A DNA stretch of 64,000 nucleotides from Promicromonospora sukumoe 327MFSha3.1 (GCF_000385135.1 NZ_ARQM01000012.1:410914-474913), one strand, 5' to 3'; numbered from the stretch's first letter, positions 25,087-34,757 are shown. The notes: a model not told the origin generated them from the sequence alone. Translations and numbers: made by a program.

Positions 25087-27852
25087 ATGAGCATTCCCGC
25101 CTCCACCGGGCCGACGGACCCGGCTGCGACCACACCCGCACCTGACACGACACCGACCCACGCCGCCGCCGCGGTACCGGGCGCCGAGGTCGTACGCGCG
25201 GTGGTCAAGGAGGTACCGGACAAGGTCAGCACGGACGGCCTCGAGGCCAAGTTCGACGAGCGCTGGACCGCCGAGCAGACCTTCGCCTTCGACCGCACCA
25301 AGACCCGTTCCGAGGTCTACTCGATCGACACCCCGCCGCCCACGGTCTCGGGCTCCCTGCACGTGGGGCACGTGTTCAGCTACACGCACACCGACATCGT
25401 GGCGCGCTACAAGCGCATGCGCGGCCTCGAGGTCTTCTACCCCATGGGCTGGGACGACAACGGCCTGCCCACCGAGCGCCGCGTGCAGAACTACTACGGC
25501 GTGCGCGTGGACCTGTCGCTGCCCTACGACCCCGACTTCGAGCCGCCGTTCGAGGGCACCGACAAGAACGTCAAGGCCGCCGACCAGGTGCCGGTCAGCC
25601 GGCGCAACTTCGTCGAGCTGTGCGAGCGGCTCACGGCCGAGGACGAGAAGGAGTTCGAGGAGCTCTGGCGCCGCCTGGGCGTCTCCGTGGACTGGGCGCA
25701 GACGTACCAGACCATCGGCGACTCCTCGCGCGCCACCGCGCAGCGTGCCTTCGTGCGCAACTTTCAGCGCGGCGAGGCCTACCAGGCCGAGGCGCCGGGG
25801 CTGTGGGACGTCACGTTCCAGACCGCGGTGGCCCAGGCCGAGCTGGAGGCCCGCGACTACCCGGGCCACTTCCACAAGGTCGCCTTCCACCAGACGAACG
25901 GCGAGCCCGTCTACATCGAGACCACCCGCCCGGAGCTGATCCCCGCGGTGGTCGCGCTGATCGCGCACCCGGACGACGAGCGCTACCAGCACCTGTTCGG
26001 CACCACGGTGACCTCCCCGCTGTTCGGCGTCGAGGTCCCGGTGCTGGCGCACCACCTGGCGGAGCCCGACAAGGGCGCCGGCATCGCGATGTGCTGCACC
26101 TTCGGCGACCTGACGGACGTGCAGTGGTGGCGCGAGCTGCAGCTGCCCACGCGCTCGATCATCAACCGCGACGGCCGCATCACCCGCGAGGTGCCGCAGT
26201 GGCTCGCGGGCGGCCCGGGCGCCGAGCTGTTCGAGGCCGAGGTGGCCGGCAAGACGACCTTCAGCGCCCGCAAGGCCATCGTCGACGCGCTGACCGCGTC
26301 GGGCGACATGCCGACCGAGCCGGTCGCCACGCAGCGAAAGGCGAACTTCTTCGAGAAGGGCGACAAGCCCCTCGAGATCGTGACCTCGCGCCAGTGGTAC
26401 ATCCGCAACGGCGGTCGCGACCAGGAGCTCCGCGAGGAGCTGCTGGCCCGGGGCAAGGAGCTCGACTTCCACCCCGACTTCATGCGGGTGCGCTACCAGA
26501 ACTGGGTCAACGGCCTGAACGGCGACTGGCTGGTCAGCCGGCAGCGCTTCTTCGGCGTCGCGATCCCGCTCTGGTACCCGATCGACGCGTCGGGCGAGGT
26601 GGACTACGCCAACCCGATCGTCCCGGCCGAGGACATCCTGCCCGTCGACCCGACGTCGCAGGCGCCCGCCGGCTACTCGGAGGAGCAGCGCGGCCAGGCC
26701 GGCGGCTTCGTGGGCGACGCCGACGTCATGGACACCTGGGCCACCTCGTCCCTGACCCCGCAGATCGTGTCGGGCTGGGAGCGGGACAACGACCTGTTCG
26801 AGCGCGTGTACCCGATGGACCTGCGGCCCCAGGGCCAGGACATCATCCGCACGTGGCTCTTCTCCACCGTGGTGCGCTCGCACCTGGAGAACAAGGTGCT
26901 GCCCTGGAAGAACGCGACCATCAGCGGCTGGATCCTCGACCCGGACCGCAAGAAGATGTCCAAGTCCAAGGGCAACGTCGTCACGCCGATGGGCCTGCTC
27001 GAGGAGCACGGCTCGGACGCGGTGCGGTACTGGGCGGCCTCGGCGCGCCTGGGCACCGACGCGGCGTTCGAGGTGGGCCAGATGAAGATCGGTCGCCGTC
27101 TGGCGATCAAGGTCCTCAACGCCTCGAAGTTCGCGCTGTCGTTCGGCGGCGGCGCGGGCAGCGAGATCGCGCTCGACCCGGCGGTGGTCACGGTCTCCCT
27201 GGACCGGTCCATGCTCGCTGGCCTGGCCGGTGTGGTCGAGCAGGCCACGGCCGCGCTCGAGACCTACGACCACACGCGTGCGCTCGAGGCGACCGAGACG
27301 TTCTTCTGGACGTTCTGCGACGACTACCTCGAGCTCGTCAAGGACCGCGCGTACGGTGCGGGCGCCGACGCCGACGAGGTCTCCCCGGAGACCACCTCGG
27401 CCCGCACCGCGCTGGCCATCGCGCTGGACACGATGCTGCGCCTCCTGGCGCCCTACCTCCCGTTCGCCACGGAGGAGGTCTGGTCCTGGTGGCGCGAGGG
27501 CTCGGTGCACCGCGCGCCGTGGCCCGTCGCGGCGCCGCTGCGTGCGGCCGGCGGCGACGCCGACCCGGCCGACCTCGCGGCCGCCGGGCACGCGCTCGCC
27601 GCGCTGCGCAAGGTGAAGTCCGAGGCCAAGGCGTCGATGCGCACGCCCATCGTGGCGGCGTCGCTGGCCGTCCCGGCCGCCTCGCTGACCGCCGTCGAGA
27701 CCGCGGTCGAGGACGTCAAGGCCGCCGGCCGCGTCACCGGCCCGCTCGACCTGGTCGCCGCCGCGGAGGACCAGGGCGACCCGGCCGTCCAGGGCGGGAT
27801 CGTCGTCACGGCGAGCGAGCTGGGCGAGGCCCCGCCGCGCAACAAGGGCTGA
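25087..27852 (+). CDS. valS: Valyl-tRNA synthetase
   Basis: This 921-residue class I synthetase has the HIGH-type motif SGSLHVGHV near residue 98, KKMSKSKGN near residue 622, the CP1 editing region (TTRPELIPAVVALIAHPDDERYQ) and a C-terminal anticodon-binding domain. It uses GWDDNGLPTERRVQNYYG after the first motif, the archaeal/type-2 ValS wording rather than the GTDHAGIATQ of E. coli ValS, and it has no C-terminal coiled-coil arm. It charges tRNA-Val in the cytoplasm. ATG 25087 has GACACT 7 nt upstream and no ribosome site, so it is probably leaderless. Confidence 0.93.
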   Translation: MSIPASTGPTDPAATTPAPDTTPTHAAAAVPGAEVVRAVVKEVPDKVSTDGLEAKFDERWTAEQTFAFDRTKTRSEVYSIDTPPPTVSGSLHVGHVFSYTHTDIVARYKRMRGLEVFYPMGWDDNGLPTERRVQNYYGVRVDLSLPYDPDFEPPFEGTDKNVKAADQVPVSRRNFVELCERLTAEDEKEFEELWRRLGVSVDWAQTYQTIGDSSRATAQRAFVRNFQRGEAYQAEAPGLWDVTFQTAVAQAELEARDYPGHFHKVAFHQTNGEPVYIETTRPELIPAVVALIAHPDDERYQHLFGTTVTSPLFGVEVPVLAHHLAEPDKGAGIAMCCTFGDLTDVQWWRELQLPTRSIINRDGRITREVPQWLAGGPGAELFEAEVAGKTTFSARKAIVDALTASGDMPTEPVATQRKANFFEKGDKPLEIVTSRQWYIRNGGRDQELREELLARGKELDFHPDFMRVRYQNWVNGLNGDWLVSRQRFFGVAIPLWYPIDASGEVDYANPIVPAEDILPVDPTSQAPAGYSEEQRGQAGGFVGDADVMDTWATSSLTPQIVSGWERDNDLFERVYPMDLRPQGQDIIRTWLFSTVVRSHLENKVLPWKNATISGWILDPDRKKMSKSKGNVVTPMGLLEEHGSDAVRYWAASARLGTDAAFEVGQMKIGRRLAIKVLNASKFALSFGGGAGSEIALDPAVVTVSLDRSMLAGLAGVVEQATAALETYDHTRALEATETFFWTFCDDYLELVKDRAYGAGADADEVSPETTSARTALAIALDTMLRLLAPYLPFATEEVWSWWREGSVHRAPWPVAAPLRAAGGDADPADLAAAGHALAALRKVKSEAKASMRTPIVAASLAVPAASLTAVETAVEDVKAAGRVTGPLDLVAAAEDQGDPAVQGGIVVTASELGEAPPRNKG

Positions 27853-27888
27853 CGCCTCCGTAGGACCGAGGCAGAACCTCGCCGCTGG

Positions 27889-27925
27889 AAAGGGCCCGGA
27901 GCGCTGACAGCGCTCCGGGCCCTTT
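27889..27925. terminator. Bidirectional terminator between valS and the yfbM-like gene
   Basis: Perfect 17-bp arms (27889-27905 and 27909-27925) with a 3-nt loop, flanked by AAA and TTT on the arms. It lies between the convergent ends of valS and the DUF1877 gene. Confidence 0.9.
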
Positions 27926-27958
27926 CGCCTGGTTCTTCCTGCCCGACGGGCGGCCGGC

Positions 27959-28462
27959 TCAGTTGAGCATCAGCACCACCGCGTCGCCCGCCTCGGCCGC
28001 CGCGCCGTAGAACGCGGCGAGCTCGGCGTAGGCCTCCGCCAGCCGCTCCGGGTCGGTCTCCGCCGCGTGCTCGCCCGGGTCCGGGCAGACGTCCTCGTCG
28101 CACACGTGGTCGGCGGCGAGCGGCGCCAAGGCGTCGAACGACGTGCCGACCAGGAACGCGGCCGCCTTCTCCACGTCCTCCGGGCCCAGATAGCGCGCCG
28201 GCGTGATCCCGCCGGTCGACGCGAGCTCGGCGCCGCCGTGCACCGGGTCGACCGGCATGCCGCCGTGCACCCGCAGCACCGTGTGGAGCGGACCCCACAC
28301 GGTGCCGATGCTGAAGTACCTCGCCTCCTTTGCCGGAAGGTCCACCTGCGTCCACTCGCCTGCGAGCTCGTCGATGTGCTCCAGCGCCCAGGTCAGGTCT
28401 GTACGTGCCTTGTCGAAGTCATCGGCGGCAAGCCGCGCGTACTCACAATGAATCATCCCCAT
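27959..28462 (-). CDS. YfbM/DUF1877 family protein
   Basis: This 167-residue soluble protein has the DUF1877 pattern: an N-terminal MIHCEYARLAADDF, a central YFSIGTVWGPLHTVLRVHGG, GGITPARYLGPEDVEKAAAFL and a C-terminal helical LAEAYAELAAFYGAAAEAGDAVVLML. The family has no established function. ATG 28460-28462 has TACGGT 8 nt upstream (leaderless); a second ATG two codons later is possible. Confidence 0.75.
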   Translation of the reverse strand: MGMIHCEYARLAADDFDKARTDLTWALEHIDELAGEWTQVDLPAKEARYFSIGTVWGPLHTVLRVHGGMPVDPVHGGAELASTGGITPARYLGPEDVEKAAAFLVGTSFDALAPLAADHVCDEDVCPDPGEHAAETDPERLAEAYAELAAFYGAAAEAGDAVVLMLN

Positions 28463-28638
28463 GGCCCGAGACCGTACCGATAATGCGTTTCCGTGTGTAT
28501 GGGCAAAACGGACACATTCTGGCGCAACAATTTCTCATACGCGGTAAATCGGAAATTCCAGCCTGTCTGGCGCCCGTTCTACGAGCCTTTTGTCCGATCA
28601 ACCGGTCGAGAATTCACATCGAATTCACGTGGGGCGGG

Positions 28639-29817
28639 TCAGTGCAGGCGGCGGTCGTCCCCGGACATGCTCGCGAGCACCTCCGTCGGCGTCCCGCCGT
28701 CACGCCAGCGCAGGGTCGCGCCGACACCGTCCATGAGCTCCACCGAACCCTCGGGTGCGAACGTGAGGCCGGCGTCCTGCCCGACCGCCGCGCGCACGAG
28801 CGCGACCGTGGCGGGCAGCTCCTCCAGCCGCTCCGTCACCCCCATCGCCTCCAGGTCCGACCGGTCGGCCGCGATGTGCATCGGGTCGGGCCCGATCCAC
28901 AGCTTGCGCCCGTTCATCCGCCCGGGGGTGGTCCCGTACTCCTCGGCCAGCACGAGCTCCTTGACCTGCCCCCGCGAGAGCACGGCGACGACGTCGTCCA
29001 CCGAGGTCACGGCGTTGGACTCCCGGCCGAGCTCCTGCCGCAGCTCCGCCAGGACCCGCTCCCGGCGCCGCTCCCGGTAGGAGTCCAGCGCGTCGGAGAC
29101 ACGTTCGGCGAAGGCGGTCTCGTTCACGCCGGGGCCGCGCCCGCCGCCGGGCACCTCGACGAGCTTGTCCGCCGTCGGCGCCGTCAGCGCGGCCCGGGTC
29201 AGCGACACCACCCGCTTGTCCCCCGTGAGCAGCACGAGCTCGGGGTCGGTCTCCGCCACGTGCCGCTCGATCTCGGCCGCCACGGCCGCGGCGTTGCGTT
29301 CCCAGGAGTCCTCGGCGCGGGACTCGATCCGCGCGCGCTTGATCCCCGAGGAGCTGGTCTTCTCGATCTCGTCGTGCGGCGCCTGGAAGCTGCTGTGCAC
29401 CTTGGCGTCGTGACCCACGCGGACGAAGTCCGCGCCCGCCCGGTCGACCAGCACCTTGAGCAGCTCCACCGACTCGTCGGCGGCCAGCGCCGCCTGCAGC
29501 AGGGCCGGTACCGCCTCCCAGGAGCCGGAGCTGGCGCTCGGCGGGTTGTTCACCACGCGGTCCACCAGCACGCCCGTCTCGTCGGCGATGACGACCCGGC
29601 CGTGCGGTCCCGGGACCCTCGTGGGTCGCAGCACCACCTCTTCGATCGCGTCCAGCACGGCGACCGGGGCCTTCTGCTGCGCGAGCTCCCTGCGCACCGC
29701 GTTCCACCGTCCGCCGACGTCACGGTCGGCAGCGAGCTCGGACGGCGTGGCGTCCAGGCACAGGGTGGCGAAAGGTCCCGGGTGGCCGAGGAGGGGTTTG
29801 AGCCAATCGATCTTCAT
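28639..29817 (-). CDS. Rv2629-like (baeRF2/Balon-type) ribosome hibernation factor family protein
   Basis: This 392-residue protein resembles the Rv2629 family of bacterial eRF1/Pelota-like proteins: an N-terminal domain (ATLCLDATPSELAADRDV, RWNAVRRELAQQ), a conserved middle with HDEIEKTSSSG, RAEDSWERNAAAVAAEIERHV and ELVLLTGDKRVVS, and an acetyltransferase-adjacent type C-terminal domain with LVLAEEYGTTPGRMNGRKLWIG. Relatives of this family (Balon) bind idle ribosomes with EF-Tu. ATG 29815-29817 has GGAGG about 6 nt upstream and is preferred over the ATG two codons earlier. Family call by recall of similarity, not by a search. Confidence 0.72.
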   Translation of the reverse strand: MKIDWLKPLLGHPGPFATLCLDATPSELAADRDVGGRWNAVRRELAQQKAPVAVLDAIEEVVLRPTRVPGPHGRVVIADETGVLVDRVVNNPPSASSGSWEAVPALLQAALAADESVELLKVLVDRAGADFVRVGHDAKVHSSFQAPHDEIEKTSSSGIKRARIESRAEDSWERNAAAVAAEIERHVAETDPELVLLTGDKRVVSLTRAALTAPTADKLVEVPGGGRGPGVNETAFAERVSDALDSYRERRRERVLAELRQELGRESNAVTSVDDVVAVLSRGQVKELVLAEEYGTTPGRMNGRKLWIGPDPMHIAADRSDLEAMGVTERLEELPATVALVRAAVGQDAGLTFAPEGSVELMDGVGATLRWRDGGTPTEVLASMSGDDRRLH

Positions 29818-29962
29818 ACACACCTCCGCATCACCCGCCGAGGTCGAGATGATGCCCTACCGCATGACCCCGCCCCGGCGTTCCCTCCAGGAAACGACGG
29901 ATCGAGGCCGCACGCCACCCCTGTGGGGGAAATTTCTGTGACCTGTACAGGAGATATTCGGA

Positions 29963-30006
29963 CCTGACGTTTGCCCTTGCCCTGCCAAGGGCAAAGCCAC
30001 GTCAGG
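29963..30006. terminator. Hairpin downstream of the chorismate mutase gene
   Basis: Outer arms CCTGACGT (29963-29970) and ACGTCAGG (29999-30006) enclose an inner stem TTGCCCTT/AAGGGCAA. It follows the 3' end of the minus-strand chorismate mutase gene (30019). Confidence 0.7.
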
Positions 30007-30018
30007 CAGAGGTCACCT

Positions 30019-30366
30019 TCAAGCGTAGGTGTCGACCTCAGGCAAGTTGTCGCCCTTGTGCTGCGCGGCGATCAGCTCGTGGTGGCGGATCACCTCGCTG
30101 ACGATGAACTGCCGGAACTGCTCCGCGAACTCCGGGTCCAGGCCGGACTCCTCGGCGATGCCCGTGAGCCGCGCGATCTGCTCCTGCTCGCGCGCCGGGT
30201 CCGCCGGCGGCAGCCCGCCGACCGCCTTGAGCTCACCGACCCGTCGCGTCACCCGGAACCGTTCGGCCAGCAGGTAGACCAGCGCGGCGTCGATGTTGTC
30301 GATGCTCCCGCGGAGCCGGATGATCTCGGACGGCACCGGAGCGCTGGTCGGTTCGTTGTCAGACAC
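30019..30366 (-). CDS. Chorismate mutase, AroQ class
   Basis: This 115-residue all-helical protein has the AroQ layout: IIRLRGSIDNIDAALVYLLAERFRVTRRVGELK (the Arg and Lys of which match active-site positions), a short loop with DPAREQEQIARL, and a final helix FAEQFRQFIVSEVIRHHEL. It converts chorismate to prephenate in phenylalanine/tyrosine synthesis. The actinobacterial intracellular enzymes of this class are weak alone and need DAHP synthase; whether that applies here is unknown. ATG 30364-30366. Divergent from the acyl-CoA ligase gene. Confidence 0.88.
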   Translation of the reverse strand: MSDNEPTSAPVPSEIIRLRGSIDNIDAALVYLLAERFRVTRRVGELKAVGGLPPADPAREQEQIARLTGIAEESGLDPEFAEQFRQFIVSEVIRHHELIAAQHKGDNLPEVDTYA

Positions 30367-30409
30367 ATGTAGAGGCTAACCGGCGAAGGCCGTGGCGGGC
30401 GAAGCCTGT

Positions 30410-30439
30410 TCCGACCTGAGACGGCGATCCGCTACAGTC
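30410..30439 (+). promoter_or_regulatory. Candidate promoter of the acyl-CoA ligase gene
   Basis: TTCCGA, an 18-nt spacer and TACAGT lie about 80 nt before ATG 30518. The -10 box is good, the -35 box is weak. Pattern match only. Confidence 0.4.
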
Positions 30440-30517
30440 TGCCGAGCAGGCCACGCAACTTGGTGAAGACCCGATACCGGGCCTTCGCCGCTTCAAGACT
30501 TCAACGGAGAGCAGCAG

Positions 30518-32350
30518 ATGACACTTGCCACGTCGCCGGCATTGGTGGAGGTGCCGGCGGGCACCAGCATCAACACGATCCTCGCGGACCGCGTGGCCCG
30601 CTCCGGAGACGAGGCGCTCATCGAGCGGCGTGACACCCCGGACGGCCCGTGGATCAAGGTGTCGGCGAGGCAGTTCGAGGACGAGGTGCTCGCCGTCGCC
30701 CGTGGCCTGGTGGCCCGTGGCATCGACGTAGGCGACCGGGTCGCCATCATGTCCCGCACCCGGTACGAGTGGACGCTGCTCGACTTCGCCATCTGGGCCG
30801 CCGGCGCCGTCCCCGTGCCGGTCTACGAGACCTCCTCGGCCGAGCAGGTGCAGTGGATCCTGTCCGACGCCGGCGTCCGGCTCATCGTGGTCGAGTCCGC
30901 CGCGCACGCCGCGACCGTCCAGCAGGTGCGGCCCAGCCTGCCCGGGCTCGAGGACATCCTGCTGATCGACGACGGCGCCGTGCTCGACCTGCGCAAGGCC
31001 GGAACCAACCTGTCCGCCGGCATCGTGGCCGAGCGGCGCGACGCCGTCCGGCGCGACGACCTGGCGACCGTCATCTACACCTCGGGCTCGACCGGCCGCC
31101 CCAAGGGCGTCGAGCTCACGCACGGCAACTTCGCGCACCTGACCCTGAACGCCGCCGAGGGCATCCCCGAGCTGCTCAAGGCCGAGAACGCGCGCACGCT
31201 GCTGTTCCTGCCGCTGGCCCACGTGTTCGCGCGGTTCGTCGAGGTGGCGACCATCGCCGGCCAGGCCGTGCTGGGCCACGCCCCCGACATCAAGAACCTG
31301 GTGGGCGACCTCGGCTCGTTCCGCCCGACCTACCTTCTGGCCGTGCCGCGCGTGTTCGAGAAGGTGTACAACAGCGCGGAGCAGAAGGCGTCGTCGGGCC
31401 TCAAGGCGAAGATCTTCGCCTGGTCCGTGCAGGTCGCCGAGGACTACTCGCGGGCCATGGACGTGCCCGCAGGCCCCGGCGGCGCGCTCAAGGTGAAGCA
31501 CGCGATCGCCGACCGCCTGGTGTTCAGCAAGCTCAAGGCCACCATGGGCGGGCAGCTCAGCTGGGCCGTCTCGGGCGGCGCCCCGCTGGGCGAGCGCCTG
31601 GGCCACTTCTTCCGCGGCGCCTGCGTCACGATCCTGGAGGGCTACGGCCTCACGGAGACCACGGCCCCCACGTCGGTCAACCTGCCGGGCAAGATCGTCA
31701 TGGGCTCGGTGGGCCCGGCCTTCTTCGGCACGGACGTCGCCATCGCCGACGACGGCGAGGTGCTGCTGCGCGGGCCGCACATCTTCCGCGGCTACCGCAA
31801 CCAGCCCGGGCTGACGGCGGAGGCGCTCGTCGACGGCTGGTTCCGCACCGGCGACCTCGGCCGGCTGGACGAGCACCGCCACCTGCACATCACGGGCCGC
31901 AAGAAGGAGATCATCGTGACCGCGGGCGGCAAGAACGTCGCCCCGGCGGTGCTCGAGGACCGCATGCGGGCGCACCCGATCGTGAGCCAGGTCGTGGTGG
32001 TCGGCGACCAGCGCCCGTTCATCGGCGCCCTCGTCACGCTCGACGCCGAGATGCTGCCCGGCTGGTGCGCGGCGAACGGCCTGCCCAAGCTGTCCGTCGA
32101 CGAGGCGCGCGTGCACCCGAAGGTGCTGGCGGAGCTCGACAAGGTGGTCGCCCAGGCCAACGAGGCGGTCTCCAAGGCCGAGTCGATCCGCAAGATCACG
32201 GTGCTCGACCTCGACTTCACCGAGGCCAACGGGTACCTCACGCCGTCCATCAAGGTGAAGCGCGGCAAGGTGCTCACCGACTTCGCGGGCGTCATCGACA
32301 CCCTGTACGGCGCGCCGGTGGCCGGCGCCCAGGCGGCCCGCACCCGCTGA
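30518..32350 (+). CDS. Long-chain fatty-acid-CoA ligase (FadD15-like AMP-binding enzyme)
   Basis: This 610-residue member of the ANL superfamily has the P-loop YTSGSTGRPKGVELTHGN near residue 186, the adenine motif GYGLTETTAPTSVN, the hinge DGWFRTGDLGRLDEHRHLHITGRKKE and a C-terminal catalytic-lysine region (VKRGKVLTDFAG). It activates fatty acids to acyl-AMP and then acyl-CoA at the cytoplasmic side of the membrane. GGAGAG lies upstream of ATG 30518. Whether it serves beta-oxidation or lipid synthesis cannot be told. Confidence 0.9.
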   Translation: MTLATSPALVEVPAGTSINTILADRVARSGDEALIERRDTPDGPWIKVSARQFEDEVLAVARGLVARGIDVGDRVAIMSRTRYEWTLLDFAIWAAGAVPVPVYETSSAEQVQWILSDAGVRLIVVESAAHAATVQQVRPSLPGLEDILLIDDGAVLDLRKAGTNLSAGIVAERRDAVRRDDLATVIYTSGSTGRPKGVELTHGNFAHLTLNAAEGIPELLKAENARTLLFLPLAHVFARFVEVATIAGQAVLGHAPDIKNLVGDLGSFRPTYLLAVPRVFEKVYNSAEQKASSGLKAKIFAWSVQVAEDYSRAMDVPAGPGGALKVKHAIADRLVFSKLKATMGGQLSWAVSGGAPLGERLGHFFRGACVTILEGYGLTETTAPTSVNLPGKIVMGSVGPAFFGTDVAIADDGEVLLRGPHIFRGYRNQPGLTAEALVDGWFRTGDLGRLDEHRHLHITGRKKEIIVTAGGKNVAPAVLEDRMRAHPIVSQVVVVGDQRPFIGALVTLDAEMLPGWCAANGLPKLSVDEARVHPKVLAELDKVVAQANEAVSKAESIRKITVLDLDFTEANGYLTPSIKVKRGKVLTDFAGVIDTLYGAPVAGAQAARTR

Positions 32351-32356
32351 GGTCCA

Positions 32357-32414
32357 GACGCACAGAAACGGGGCCGCAGCGCTGATCAGCGCTGCGGCCC
32401 CGTTTCTGTGCGTC
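32357..32414. terminator. Perfect 58-nt palindrome between fadD-like gene and clpX
   Basis: Two 29-nt arms (32357-32385 and 32386-32414) are exact reverse complements with no loop base; the centre is GCTGATCAGC. It lies 6 nt after the plus-strand ligase gene and 8 nt after the minus-strand clpX stop, so it can end both. Confidence 0.9.
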
Positions 32415-32421
32415 GAAGGTG

Positions 32422-33711
32422 CTACGCGCTCTTCTCGCGCGGCTGACGGCCCCGCACGGGGCTCTTGCGCGGCACGACGGTCGGGTTCACGTTGTCGAGC
32501 ACCACGGAGCGGGTGATGACCACGCGCTCGACGTCGTCGCGGCTCGGCACATCGAACATGACCTGCTGGAGCACCTCCTCGAGGATGGCCCGCAGGCCTC
32601 GCGCCCCGGTGCCGCGGAGCAGGGCCTGCTCGGCGATGGCCTCGACGGCCTCCTCGTCGAACTCCAGCTCCACGCCGTCGATCTCAAACATGCGCTTGTA
32701 CTGCTTGACCAGCGCGTTCTTGGGCTCAGTCAGGATCCGGACCAGTGCGTCGCGGTCGAGCGAGGAGACGGAGGCGATGACGGGCAGGCGGCCGATGAAC
32801 TCGGGAATCAGGCCGTACTTCTGCAGGTCCTCGGGGCGGACCTCGGCGAAGAGGTCCTCGTCCCGGGCGATGGACTCCATGGGGGCGCTGAACCCGATGC
32901 CGCGCTTGCGGGACCGGGCGGCCACGATGTCGTCCAGGCCGGCGAAGGCGCCGGCCACGATGAACAGCACGTTCGTGGTGTCGATCTGGATGAACTCCTG
33001 GTGCGGGTGCTTGCGCCCGCCCTGCGGCGGCACCGACGCGGTGGTGCCCTCGATGATCTTCAGGAGTGCTTGCTGGACGCCCTCGCCGGAGACGTCGCGC
33101 GTGATCGACGGGTTCTCGGCCTTGCGGGCCACCTTGTCGACCTCGTCGATGTAGATGATGCCCGTCTCGGCCTTCTTGACGTCGTAGTCCGCGGCCTGGA
33201 TGAGCTTGAGCAGGATGTTCTCGACGTCCTCGCCCACGTAGCCGGCCTCGGTCAGGGCGGTCGCGTCGGCGATCGCGAACGGCACGTTGAGCATCTTCGC
33301 GAGCGTCTGCGCGAGATACGTCTTACCCGTGCCGGTGGGACCGATCAGCAGGATGTTCGACTTGGCGATCTCGACCGGGTCCTGGTCGTCCGGGTTGATC
33401 GAGCGCCCGGCCTCGCCGGCCTGGATGCGCTTGTAGTGGTTGTAGACGGCAACGGCCAGGGCGCGCTTGGCGGGGTCCTGGCCGATGATGTACTGCTCGA
33501 GGAAGTCGAAGATCTCGCGCGGCTTGGGCAGCTCCGTCAGACCGAGCTCCGCAGCCTCACCGAGCTCTTCCTCGATGATCTCGTTGCACAGCTCGATGCA
33601 CTCGTCGCAGATGTAGACGCCGGGTCCGGCGATCAGCTTCTTCACCTGCTTCTGCGACTTGCCACAGAAGTTGCACTTCAGCAGTTCCGCGCCGTCACCG
33701 ATTCGCGCCAC
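32422..33711 (-). CDS. clpX: ATP-dependent Clp protease ATP-binding subunit ClpX
   Basis: This 429-residue AAA+ unfoldase has an N-terminal zinc-binding domain ([11 protein letters not shown] ... [10 protein letters not shown]), Walker A GPTGTGKT, Walker [10 protein letters not shown], and the pore/RKH region ([13 protein letters not shown]). It unfolds tagged proteins and feeds them to ClpP. The start is GTG 33709-33711 ([12 protein letters not shown]), placed by AGGAGACAGGTA just upstream and by the standard family N-terminus; the 14 extra residues of the longer reading are not family sequence. It is separated from clpP2 by 289 nt and so may have its own promoter. Confidence 0.95.
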   Translation of the reverse strand: MARIGDGAELLKCNFCGKSQKQVKKLIAGPGVYICDECIELCNEIIEEELGEAAELGLTELPKPREIFDFLEQYIIGQDPAKRALAVAVYNHYKRIQAGEAGRSINPDDQDPVEIAKSNILLIGPTGTGKTYLAQTLAKMLNVPFAIADATALTEAGYVGEDVENILLKLIQAADYDVKKAETGIIYIDEVDKVARKAENPSITRDVSGEGVQQALLKIIEGTTASVPPQGGRKHPHQEFIQIDTTNVLFIVAGAFAGLDDIVAARSRKRGIGFSAPMESIARDEDLFAEVRPEDLQKYGLIPEFIGRLPVIASVSSLDRDALVRILTEPKNALVKQYKRMFEIDGVELEFDEEAVEAIAEQALLRGTGARGLRAILEEVLQQVMFDVPSRDDVERVVITRSVVLDNVNPTVVPRKSPVRGRQPREKSA

Positions 33712-33800
33712 TACCTGTCTCCTCGCCTTGTGCACCCTCGCGGAGTACTGCACGGGCCGGCTGGCCCAGCAGATCCGCGACGTCGAGCGGTCTCAGATCC

Positions 33801-33829
33801 ATTCCACACCACCGGTGGCCTGTTGTCAG
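33801..33829 (-). promoter_or_regulatory. Candidate clpX promoter
   Basis: Minus-strand CTGACA (33824-33829), 17-nt spacer, TGGAAT (33801-33806), about 90 nt before GTG 33711. The rest of the 289-nt gap (33712-34000) shows no gene. Confidence 0.45.
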
Positions 33830-34000
33830 CCGGGCGGCCCGGCGGGTCGCCCGACCGATTTTCACCAGATCATGACAATTTTGTCAGATTCTGCGCGGCG
33901 TGTCCCACAATGCCCGACGCCGGGGCAGATCGTCCACCGCTATTGGTGGCACGGCCCCGGCGCCGGGAGGCTGCGGTCGCTGACGGACCTGACCCGAGGG

Positions 34001-34714
34001 TCAGTTCGTCACGACCTGGACGGGCTTGCGCGACTGGAGCACCTCGTCGACCAGGCCGTACTCCTTGGCCTGGGCGGCGGTGAGGATCTTGTCGCGCTCG
34101 ATGTCGTCGCGCACCTGCTCCTGCGTCTTGCCGCTGTGCGTCGCGAGCGTCAGCTCGAGCCACTCGCGCATGCGGATCAGCTCGTTCGCGTGGATCTCGA
34201 TGTCCGAGGCCTGCGCGTAGCCGCCACCCTCCATCGCGGGCTGGTGGATCAGCACGCGCGAGTTCGGCAGCGCGAGCCGCTTGCCCGGCTGGCCGGCGGC
34301 CAGCAGGACCGCGGCGGCCGACGCGGCCTGACCCAGGCACACCGTCTGGATCTGCGGCTTGATGAACTGCATGGTGTCGTACAGCGCCGTCATGGCCGTG
34401 AACGAGCCACCGGGCGAGTTGATGTACATCATCACGTCGCGGTCCGGGTCCTGCGTCTCGAGGACCAGGAGCTGGGCCATGACGTCGTCCGCGGACGCGT
34501 CGTCGACCTGGACGCCCAGGAAGATGATGCGGTCCTCGAACAGCTTGGTGTACGGGTCCTGGCGCTTGAAGCCGTACGCGGTGCGCTCCTCGAACTGCGG
34601 GAGCACGTAGCGTGCGGACGGCATGGCGCCGGCGGTGGCAAAAGGCATCCCCGCACCCGAACGGGCGCCGGCAAGGCGCTCTGCGGCTGCGACGAACTGG
34701 GCTTCAGGACTCAC
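34001..34714 (-). CDS. clpP2: ATP-dependent Clp protease proteolytic subunit 2
   Basis: This 237-residue serine protease has the catalytic Ser in [13 protein letters not shown], the His in VLIHQPAM and a downstream Asp in DIERDKIL. The wording [23 protein letters not shown] is that of actinobacterial ClpP2, which pairs with ClpP1 to form the mixed tetradecamer. An N-terminal extension of about 30 residues may be processed. GTG 34712-34714 has GAGGAGATCACC upstream, a strong ribosome site. It follows clpP1 by 43 nt in one operon. Confidence 0.95.
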   Translation of the reverse strand: MSPEAQFVAAAERLAGARSGAGMPFATAGAMPSARYVLPQFEERTAYGFKRQDPYTKLFEDRIIFLGVQVDDASADDVMAQLLVLETQDPDRDVMMYINSPGGSFTAMTALYDTMQFIKPQIQTVCLGQAASAAAVLLAAGQPGKRLALPNSRVLIHQPAMEGGGYAQASDIEIHANELIRMREWLELTLATHSGKTQEQVRDDIERDKILTAAQAKEYGLVDEVLQSRKPVQVVTN

Positions 34715-34757
34715 GGTGATCTCCTCTTGAAAAAGCTCTTGGTGCGATTCCGGGCGC

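Noticed and set aside
28463..28638. Less GC-rich gap with a GAATTCAC direct repeat, considered as a transferred remnant
   Set aside because: Only two 8-nt copies, no open frame and no insertion-sequence ends; it looks like an ordinary promoter-bearing gap.
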